Assembly: GCA_000695325.1 (NCBI GenBank)
Contig: AVPN01001152.1
Coordinates: forward strand, 1-27,663
DNA from: Pleurobrachia bachei
Lineage: Eukaryota; Ctenophora; Tentaculata; Cydippida; Pleurobrachiidae
Direction of reading: 5' to 3'
Length of the DNA stretch: 27,663 nucleotides
A program made the position numbers and the translations under genes. A model generated the notes under the pieces. The model saw only the letters and a list, made by a program, of their open reading frames with translations. It made no database searches and had not been told where the DNA came from. Shown here in pieces: positions 1 through 10,400 of the stretch (its first letter is position 1; each line of letters opens with the position of its first letter).

Positions 1-645
1 TGTAACTACCATGTCAACGTCACTTCTAGGCTAATTCAATTAAAATATACACACACTTGCTTCTACCTCTCTCTCTTGATTGCACACGTCTGCTTTTGCA
101 CAAATTCACCGCTTTACCTCTCTTCCTATTTTCACTATTTTTCCAATTCTCTCTTCATGTTCTCTCTCGCACTCCTTTTTACATCAGTTAACTGCTTCTG
201 TGGTCATCGGTTTACTTCTTGTCTTCGTTCTGTTTGCTGTTTCTCGGTTGATTATTGGTAGTAGTAAAAGTAATGTGTTTGTTTTGGTTAGATCCCAGAT
301 CACTTTTTCTCCCTATCAAAAGATCTACCTCTATCTCTATCTCTCTATCTGGCAGGGACGCAGTGTCGCTAAATAATGTCACAACATCACATGACGCAAT
401 AACAATTTACACATCTGGCCCGATTTGTGTTGTTTCCTCTTCTCTTCTGGTGGAAGTCGGAGGAGTTGATAATTCCCACGCTCCTGAAATATACACCGAT
501 GTATGTCGATTATACCCTTCCGTCTACAATATGAGATTACATCTTCATTGCGCAATGCTCATTGCTCATGCTATATAAATATCCATTATGCATTATGTTG
601 CTTAGATATTTGTAGAAGCCTCTTTAGTCAACCATTATGTAGGAG

Positions 646-728
<83 letters not shown>

Positions 729-1451
729 ATCTCTCTCTCTATCTTCCCCTCTCTCGATCACTCCAGAACTATACACTCCTCTAAGATTGTATTGCGTTAT
801 GTTGCAACATAATACTGCGTTGTAGTTGGTGAGTGTTGACAGAGCGGTCTCAGAAAATGTAGTTTTTAGTTTAGTTAAAATATACCTCGTTGTAGACATG
901 ATTCCTATGTTAGAAATATTATCTCTCTAAATTATACACATGTCTAGATAAAGTCCACTAGTCTCCACCTGTCTGTCTTTGCACATATCTTTCAGTTGCA
1001 AATCTCTGTCTGTCTGAGAATGTCTATATTTGGTAGTCGCTGGTTGTGCTAATTACTTGGAGCTTTCTCTACCCTCTCTCTTTCTCACTCCCTCTCTGCC
1101 TCTCACTCTCCTTCTCGCTGTCTTTTTTCATTTCTTTATGGTCGCTGCTTTTTCTTTGTAAAACTGGCCACTACTAGTGGCCACCAGATGGTATTCTTCA
1201 TCTTTTTATAATGATTTACCCCTTTGTTTAATATTCTTTTTAATAATTTGAATTTTCTTTTCATCATCTCATTCTGGGCAATAACACGCTTCTCCCTTGA
1301 TCGTATATTTTATCTCCAAGCTTCTAGATATATGCAGATCTGCCACACCTTTCGCTATATTTGATATTTAATTCAATATTAATTTAGTAGCCCCGGTGTT
1401 GTCTATGTCTAATCATTACTGGTGGTGCTATGTTACCCTACTACTACTACT
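1..1451. other. Pyrimidine-rich upstream region without a supported gene
   Basis: This stretch lies 5' of the giant coiled-coil gene. It is rich in C and T on the + strand, which keeps several reading frames open by composition alone, and it contains the (CT)n tract at about 646-741. I see no open frame with credible codon structure, no tRNA and no clear TATA box. A hydrophobic open segment at about 199-290 follows an acceptor-like site and is listed as a finding. The right end (from about 1388) is probably the 5' UTR and promoter-proximal part of the coiled-coil gene. It holds two out-of-frame upstream ATGs, at 1405 and 1430. Confidence 0.6.
646..741. repeat. (CT)n / (GA)n microsatellite
   Basis: About 95 bp of nearly pure CT dinucleotide, with a few TTT and TAT interruptions. 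The open frames across it encode only Ser-Leu or Arg-Glu repeats and are not genes. Confidence 0.95.
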
Positions 1452-1455
1452 ATGA
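1405..1455 (+). other. Upstream ORF overlapping the candidate start by ATGA
   Basis: A 16-codon frame begins at ATG 1405 and ends at TGA 1453-1455. That stop overlaps the candidate start ATG at 1452-1454 in the sequence ATGA. This arrangement allows termination-reinitiation and could damp translation of the coiled-coil gene. It is relevant only if transcription or splicing leaves this leader in the mRNA. A second upstream ATG at 1430, in another frame, stays open past the donor at 1575. Confidence 0.3.
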
Positions 1456-4400
1456 AGAAACTAGCCAACAAACTTCGTGCCTCGCCACGTCCCGGCTCCT
1501 ACAATTTACTTCCCCCTCCCTCCTCGCCCAGTCTGGTAGCTCGCCTGAAACCCGGAATATGGGAGCAGCTAAGTGTGAGTAGAGAGAGACTGGAGCAGTA
1601 ATAGGTTTATTTCGCATTTTCTATTTTCTCTTGTGCGTGTTTTGTTATTGTCGTTGAAGATGGAAACAGAGATATAGTAGGTTCCCCTTGTTATAGTGCA
1701 CTATGTCTCCTTGCAACACTAGATACACACACTAGATACACACACTCACTCAATTAGTGATTGACAATCACATGGATCATGTTTGCATTCATCTGATCAG
1801 TAACAAGATGTGCATGGTTTTTTGTTGTGTTGGTATTTTGAAGCAGACAGTACATGACCAGACATTTAGAGTCCCAACCCTGAATTCCCCCTCACAGCTC
1901 ACTCCTGTCCTTTGAAATAGAGTTGTTGTGACAACGAAAGCCCCCCTCTTTTCCCCTGGATCTGCGCAACACGACTAGCAGGACAGTAACACGCGTGTAA
2001 TGGAAGGACCCCTGTTATGGCGCGTTGTAAAGTGCGCGCTGGTGACGTGCCGCTCTTTGCGCCACACACAGCCAGCCAAAATATAGCACTGACCCATGAC
2101 ATTGACAGAGACTCCAGACAGACTGCTGGCTGTTCAAGACTGTTTAACTTTAAATTTTCACCCAGTCTCTTCACTGCTTACTTATAGCACCTGACTCAGA
2201 CTGACTGGTTTTTATCAGTGTTTGTGTGTGTTTGCAGGAAATGGAGGTTCTGGGAGAGTCAGGCGGCGCCCAACCACATGGTCTTGATCTTGCAGGAGCT
2301 ATGAGGGCATTTTATATTGAACTAGCTACTTTTGTGAACACATCTCACGCCAATACTTGTAGGAGTTTGGTAGGTCCAGCGGTTCTATAAGACACTCCCG
2401 CTGAACTCTTTCTCTCTGGGGCTCGGCATGGCTGTCCTTCGTATCATTAACAGAGACACCCTTCCTCTCAAACATATCATGAAACAGTTCCTCTCCATGT
2501 TTTTACCGTCAGACTCCCTCTCTATACTCTGCTGTACAGCTGTGTTCGTGATGAATGTGTGTGTTGTGAAGATGATATCTACATGTTTCTCTAACACCCT
2601 GTATGTTTCAGGAGGGAGGATCACGACAAACATTGTCTAGTGTTACTGAAGAGGATGAACGGATCTCACTAGACGTAAGTGATAGATTTACAATTATTTA
2701 ATAACAAATACCGCCTCTAAGCCCTGTCACCTTTCCCTCCCTAGGGAACCCACCCACATCTAACACCCCTTACCACCCCAGGGCACCCACCCGGAACTCC
2801 AGGATCTCATCACCACTGCAGAGCTCCTACACGACAGAGCAATGTCCTGCTCTACACCACCAGACAACAGTGTGGAGCACCTCGCCAGGGAGATTCAACG
2901 GCTGAGGGATTGTCTACAGGCCAGGGACGACTTAATCGCTGGTCTCCGAGAAGACATCAACATGCGCCAAGAGAAGGAGAGCAGCTACAGAGAGAAGGTC
3001 GCCGAGCTGTACAGCCAGATCGAGCAGAGCCAGGTTGAGGGCGTCAAAGATGTCATTGACTTCAGTGACTCCTTCGTAGCAGGGCTGGAGGAGCAGCTAT
3101 CCGTCGCACAAAGAATCCTCAAGATTCGAGACGAGGAGATTAGCGGGCTGAATGGACGGATTACAGACCTGAGCACCAGGCCAATCACTCCCACCTCCCC
3201 TGCCCCGAAGTTCGACAGCGTCTTGGAGAGCAGCCTGAAAGAGGCGAACCAAAGGGTCAGTGATCTGAACAGGCAGCTGGTAGACGACAGGGAGGAGATA
3301 GTTCGTCTTCAGATGACCGTTGATGATTTGAACTTCACGGTTTCATCTCTCAACACACAATTGAAAGAGAAATCGTGTGACCTCAGCAGGATGGAGAAGG
3401 AGTACGAATCTGAAATGATGAGTATGTCCTCATCCTACAAGGATCAGAAGGCCACTAGTTCCGGTGAGATGGAGGAACTAATGGCCACCCTGGATCAACT
3501 CCGGACCCAAGTCAAGGATCTGGAGAGGGAGAACACTCGGTATAAGGAGCAGAATGAGCGGCTTTCCGAAGACCACCACGCTCTAGTCTCCCAGTTGAGT
3601 TGTGGAGATGAAGATCAGGATGGCGAGACGGCGTCCCCTCTCCAAGTGCAGCTGAACCTGAAGCAACAGCAACTCGACAACGCCCTGAACGAGATAACGG
3701 GACAATCTCCACGATAAGACCGATTCACTGACAGATCTGGAAAGCAGGCTCTCCTCCCAGAGAGAAGTCAATGTTGAGCTGCAGAACATTGTGGATGATC
3801 TCCAGGAGAGAGCAACAGTTCTCCGAGCCAAGGAGGAGGATGGTTTAGCCCATATTAGTGATCTTGAAGAGAGACTGGATGAGCTGGAGACCATCTGTCA
3901 GCAGTTGAGAAGTGAGAGGAGTGAGGTGGTGGGAGATCGGGATGAATTACAAAGGAGATTTACTGAGCTCCAACACCAGACCCATCGGTTTGGAAAGGAT
4001 CTCCTATCAGCCGTCCAAGAACTGAGATTGTCACGTGATGTGATCCGGAATGACGTCACAGCAGGTCTCTCTATGGTATCCTCACATTGTACTGGTGTAA
4101 CTGAACAGATGGAGCTGCTGAGTAGTTTGGGTGACGTTGCTGCTGAGAACAGGGTCAAGGATGAAGAGATTAGTGAGCTCCAGGCAACTGTACACAAGCT
4201 GAAAACACAGGGAAAGAAGGTGTTGGAAAGGCAAAAGAAGCAGTTGAAAGATAAAGAAGCTCAGCTGAAGAAGTTATCTGAGGGCAAGGGTAATGATGTT
4301 GTTGTCACTCTTCAGGAGTCCAATCAGAAACTCGAGGAGAGAATCACTGAGTTGCTGGAAAGAGAGGATCATCTTCAGGATCGGGTCACAAAGTTGGAAA

Positions 4401-7400
4401 CTTCTGAACAACAGCTCACAGATCAGGTGTCAATACTCAAAGAGGAGAGCTTTGAAATGTCAAAGATTGAAGATCCCTCAGAGCTGATCGAGGGTGTTGA
4501 GTTGTTTACCCGTCGATTCCAGAAACTAACCAACTGGGACTGTAGCTACTTTACATCTGATTCCTTTGATATGGGTACAGCTGTCACCGTCATGAGATGC
4601 GCTCCTGATCATCTCACTGTATACATTGACAACAGAGATAGTGAGAAGTCCGTCATGGAAACCAAGATATCTGAATATCAGTCTGAGCGAGATGAGATGT
4701 CTGTGCAGGTCGAGAATCACGTCACTGAGCTTGAGGATCTCCGAGCTGAATCAGAAGAAGATCGGGAACTTGCTAGTGCTGAAAGAAAACAGTATTCTAC
4801 TGAACTTCAGGATGTGACCTCCAAACTACTCGCAGAGAGTGAGCGAAGTAAAGATCTCGAGGAGAGAGCTGAGAAGTTGTTGGACCAACTAGAGACCTCA
4901 CAGAAGGAGCTAGCTGCTCTCCAAGGTGTAATGGAGCAATGCGATCAGTCAACTGAAACACAGCAGAACCAAATACACGATCTGAATGAGGCACTCCAAG
5001 CTAGGCAGGCAGAGTGTGAGTCTCAAAGTCTGGAGCTGGTTGAATTGAAAGAGAGGTGTGAGGCTCAAAGTCTAGAGTTGGTCGAATTGAAAGAAAGATG
5101 TGAGTCTCAAAGTCTGGAGCTATTTAAAATGAAAGAGAGGTGTGAGTCTCAAAGTCTGGAGCTGGTAGAAATGAAAGAAAGATGTGAAGATCTAGAGGCA
5201 TCTGTAGACACCCTCTCCTCTCAAGTTTCCTTGCTCGCAGAAGAAAAGGACTGCCTAGAGAGATCAATATCTGAACCGAACCAGCCTGAACCCTCTGATG
5301 ATTCTGGATTGAAGGAGGCACTTGTGGCAAAAACAACAGAGTGTAAGAAATACCTAATGATTGTAAAGAAGTTGAAACTACTGAAACAAGAACAAGATAA
5401 GAAGGTATCCTCGCTCCAGGAGCAGATTGCATCGCTACAATCACCCTCTACCCTGACTGTCGAGTGCACTGATGTACCCTCTGAAAGTGCTATACCTGAG
5501 GTGGAACAAGGCCAGCATTCCGCAGTGTACACGGTACAAGGTGAGGACAACCTTGTCATCACAGAAACTCCCATCTCACTCTCTCCCGCTGTTCCTGATA
5601 TTATACCCTCATCTGCTGCTGATATACGTTCCTCTACTTCTGAACAGTCTGGTGAAGTTGAGAGATTGAGAGCCGAGTTGTTGTTGTACGAGAGGAATGT
5701 GTCAGATCACGAACAGGTTGTAGCGGACCTGAGCGAGCAGCTAGCTAGTAGTAGGGAGTTACTCGCTGAGACTAGAGCCCAGTGTGAGGGGAGACTGTCT
5801 GAACTGATACGAGACCAGGAGGAGAGAAGCTCTTGTTTAGAACAGCTAAACCAAGAGAAATCTGCAGTTGAAGAAGCGTTATCCAGGGTTCAAGTTGAAC
5901 TACAAACTGTCCAGGAGAGTTATAAAACCTCAACCAAAGAACTCGACCAGCTGAGGAAAGAGAAAGAAGAGTGGTCGAGTAGAGAGAAGAGTCTTATTGA
6001 GAAGTCTCAAGTTCTAACTGAAGCAGAAACTGTTCGGTTGATGAGCGGTAAACCCCAATCCCAGGACCTTGATACAGTTTCAGAGGTGTCACATGCCTCT
6101 CTCCGATCTCACGATACCAGCTACCTCAGCTCCTCCTACACCCGGGAAATGCCCCAGGATGTCGAGTCTCTCCAAGCTGAGCTGATCAAGCGGACCAAAG
6201 TGGCATTCTTTGTCCGACAGAAGGCCAAGAGGATGGAGACTAAGATAAGAGAGGCTCTGAAAGAGGCTGATAGGAGTGGAGCTCACGCCAAAGTAAAGGA
6301 CAAGATATCACAGATCGAAAAGGAGCTGCTTAGCATCTCCGGTCAGATGAAGACCCTTTCTTCGGGTAAAAAGATGGAAGCTAAGGGACCCACAACTCGA
6401 ATTGACCCCAAGTACGTGGAGGAAATAGAGGTCAGGCTGAACTACCTCACTCAGGTGGAGCAGAAGTATGAGAACCTGATGGAAGAGTTACAACTCCAGA
6501 TCCATGCCAGGAACAGTGCTGTCAGTGAGAAGGAGGAGTTGGAGGGACATGTTGCTGATCTAGAGAACAGTCTGGTGAGACTAGAGGATGAGATCCGAGA
6601 CAAGGATGCCCTACTGTGTGAACACATTGATGCAGCAGCTGAGGAGGACAACAGGATGGGTCTGATTAGGGAGAAGTTTGAGAAACAGAACAGTGAGCTG
6701 ATGATGCTACGGGACCTAAACAAGAAAATGAAACAGGCACTGATTGATGTGACTGACGAGTCTGCCCGTATTGAACAGACATACAAATCCACCCTGATGG
6801 AGGTAGAGGAGGAGTCAGATCATATCAAGGTTGAGAATGCAGACCTCAAGGAGGAGATCCACAAGTGTTGGGAGAAGATTGAAGAGTTGGAGGCTGAGAT
6901 ACACCGAATGGGCGGGATGCTCGAGCAGCAGAGCGGGTCTAACAGCGCCTGGGCCCAACAGGAGATTGAGCGGCTGACATATGAGAATCAGAGCCATGCC
7001 TATGCAACAGAGCAGCTGAAGGTAGCTCTTGGAGAGATGCAGCAGAAGTTGACAACTACAGAGGAAGAGAAGGCTGATCTGAGTATGAAACTCACAGAAC
7101 TGAACACCATCCTTCAGACAACACAGACCGAGAGAGACCAGGCAGCTGGTAGAGTTGAAGAGTTGTCCGAGCAGGTTGGGAATCTGCAGACTCGGTTAGA
7201 GGATCAGGGTCAGAGTTTCAAAGATCAGGCGGTGTCTTACACTGATGAACTTGCAAGGCTAAGTAATCTAGCGAGAGAGCAAGAGAGCACACTCGCTGAC
7301 AAAGAAGCAGCTCTCTCAACCATCAAGACTGAACTAGAAGAGCTGAAGGGTTCTCTAGAGGAAGCTGAACAAGCCAAACAGACTCTTGACGCAGAGTTAT

Positions 7401-10400
7401 CCTCCAGTAACGAGCAGATTTCTTCACTGCGAGGTCAGCTAGAAGCGTCAGGTTCAGCACAGGGTTCCTTTGAATCAGAGCGAGATTCTCTACTTGCTAA
7501 GAACTGTGAACTGTCAGAACAAGTCTCCAACATCACCACAGAACTGAAAACCTTCAAAAACAAGGTGCGAGATCTCAAGGATGAGATGTCAACTATTTGC
7601 TGCCAGCTGGAGGAAGCATCTTCCTCACAGGACCAGTTGAAATCTCAACTGACTGTAGCTACAGAGGAGAGAGATCAGTGTGCAGTGAAGCTTGAGAAGG
7701 TGCACAATCAGCTAAATGAGGTTCTCAGTCAGAATGAAACATGTAAAGCAACCATTACCACACGGGATACAGAATGTGCTGAGCTAAAGGCTAAGATCAA
7801 TGAAATCTCTGCCGAGTTTGAGAGTCTGAAGACAGAGAAACAGTCTCTTTCACTGACTGTTGCTGAGAAGCAAGAGGAGCTGGAGCATCTGACTCAGCAG
7901 CTGGATGATATGATTTCCAAACGTGATTCTGATACTTCAGAGGAGATGACAGTACTCAAACAAACCCTCCAGTCAAAGACAGATGAGCTGGACGCTGTGA
8001 AACCTGTTATGGAACGACTTCAGAACAGGGTGTCTGAGTTGGAAGAAGAGAACTCTAAATACCTGGTGGATCTGCACGATGCAGGGTACAAACTCGAGCA
8101 GTGGGCTCTATACAACGAGTCCCAAGAGCAGGCAGTAGCAGAATACCAGACCCAGATCACACAGTTGTCAGGAGAGGTAGAGCAGTCACAACAGAGTCTC
8201 ATTGAGATAAGGGATCAACTGGAGATATCCAAGACTGAGCAAGAGAAGGCAAACTCTGAAGTTCTGCAGTTGACCGGATCCCTGGAGAAGGAACAGAACT
8301 CTAACTCTGAGCTGCAACGTGAGCTGGAGAAACGTACTACTGAAGTCAATGAACTGAACTCCCAGCTGAAGGAAAGTTCTGAAGTTGAGGTAGACCTCAA
8401 GGAAAAGTTGGAGAGTGTGAGTGGGTGTTTAGAAGAGATGGACAGTGCTCGATCTGAACTTCAGGAAACCATCACTCGATTAACGGTCGAGATCGAGGCC
8501 CAGACAGAGACAAACAGCAGGTTGACTGAGGAGAACCAGCAACTGAGTCTCAACAGGACTGATCCTAGTGAAGTTGAGGAGCTGAAGAAACAGCTGAGAG
8601 AAAGGAGTGAAGCTGCTAAAGAAGAAGTCAGGCTACTGAAAATTAGTCTGGATGAAACTAAGGCACATGCTGAGCAGTTGGAAGTAGAAAATGTGAAGTC
8701 AGGAGAAGAGATGGTATCTCTAAAGGCACAGATTGATGAACTGAGTGGGGTTCAACATGAGATGTCTAACCTGCAGAAGGAGAATGAAGAGCTGCAACAG
8801 CACAGAGACAGGCTAACTGAATCCAACGCGACACTTGAGGAGGGTCTTGCTAAACTGCACGATAGTATCCAGGAATCCAGTACCAAGATTGCCCATTATG
8901 AGGAGATGTTGGTAAACTGGCAACAATATGAACAACAACAGAGGAGCTACATCGAGTCTCTGAATGAACAGATCTCAACAAACCAGGCAGCATTCGAAGA
9001 ACTACAGACCAGCTATACCGAGCTCCAGGGACAAAGAGAGGCCGTGGAAGCTACTCTGAAGGAAAAGGAAGAGGCTATCAGAACTCTTGAGGAGCGAATG
9101 TCTGATTATGAGAGTACAGTAACAACTGAGGTTGCCGAACTGAAATCCCAAGTTAGCGACAAGGAGAGGGAAGTCTCCGAACTGACCAATCAACTTTCAG
9201 AACTTTCAGAAACCAGCTCTTCTCAGTACTCACAATTTTCAGAGGAACTGTCGGTTCTGTCCTCTAAACTGTCCCAGTTCGAAGAAGAAAAGGTAGCTGT
9301 CTCCTCTCAGCTCGCTGAACTTGAAGCTGAAAAGACATCCTTGAACGACCAGTTCTCTCAGCTGATACAAGAGAAATCAGGTTTAGTCGAGCAGCTATCT
9401 CAATCAGAGGATGAAAAGGCAGCCCTCACAGGACAGCTAGCAGCAAAGGAGGGAGATCTCAAGTCACTCTCTGAAGAGAAAGAAGTCATTATGAAGAAAG
9501 CAAAGGGTATAATGAAGGCTTACAAAGACGCTAAGATTGAGGTAGAGAAACTGAAAAGGGAAGTTTCAGAGCAGTCCAGTGGTTCAGGTGAAATGGAACA
9601 GTTGAGGAGCCAAGTTAATGAACTGACTCTGGAGAAAGAATCTCTAGTGGTTACCAAGGAAACTGTGGAGAAGGAAAACTCTGTGTTGATGAGTGAGGTA
9701 GAGCAGTTTGAGCTGGAGAGGGAGATCATGACCCAGATTAAAGATGAAAACGCCCGGTTAAACTCTGTGTTACTGGAACAAAGCCAACAAATGGAGAGTC
9801 TCCAGATTGAGTTCGAGACAATCAGCACAGAGTCAAAAGCAAATGTGACACAGCTATCTACAGACAAACAAACTCTTGAAGATCAAATCGCTCAGCTACA
9901 GCAGGCAGTCAGTGAATCTGAGAGCATTATTGCTGCTAAGGAGGGAGAGATTGAACAATTGAAGACTCATTGCACCCAGCTGGAGGCAGCACAATCTGAG
10001 TTGGGGAACCTAGTGTACAGCTGGGAGGCAGCGTTCAACAACTCTGAAAAAGAGAAATCAGAACTTCATGAGCAGTGTTGTCAACTCAACGAACAGTTGA
10101 CTCAACTCTCCGCCACACTTTCCTCTCAGCAGGGAACACTCCAAACAGAACGGGAGCAGCTAGCTAAAGAAGTAGAGGATGTGAAGGCTGAGAGAGATGA
10201 ACTAGTGAAGCAGGTAGAAGATGACAAGAATGAGAGAAACGAACTGGTGAAGCAGGTAGAGGATGTGAAGTCCCAACTTGAAGAAGCTCATGTAGAGAGG
10301 GAATCTCTGAAGAGAGAGGTAGAGTTGATGTCAGGTGACCGGGATTCCCTCGAGGATGAGATCAGATTGAAATCAGAGAAGGTCACCTCTGTCTTGGAAA

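Noticed and set aside
503-899. Open frames across the CT tract on both strands
   Set aside because: They encode Ser-Leu or Arg-Glu dipeptide runs from a microsatellite and have no other coding character.
1899-2174. 91-residue minus-strand open frame in intron 1 of the coiled-coil gene
   Set aside because: No family resemblance, no splice context, and it is confined to an intron; the local GC richness explains the open frame.
2428-2640. 70-residue + strand open frame starting ATG 2428
   Set aside because: It lies mostly in the intron between 2369 and 2612, and the following exon reads in another frame with better continuity.
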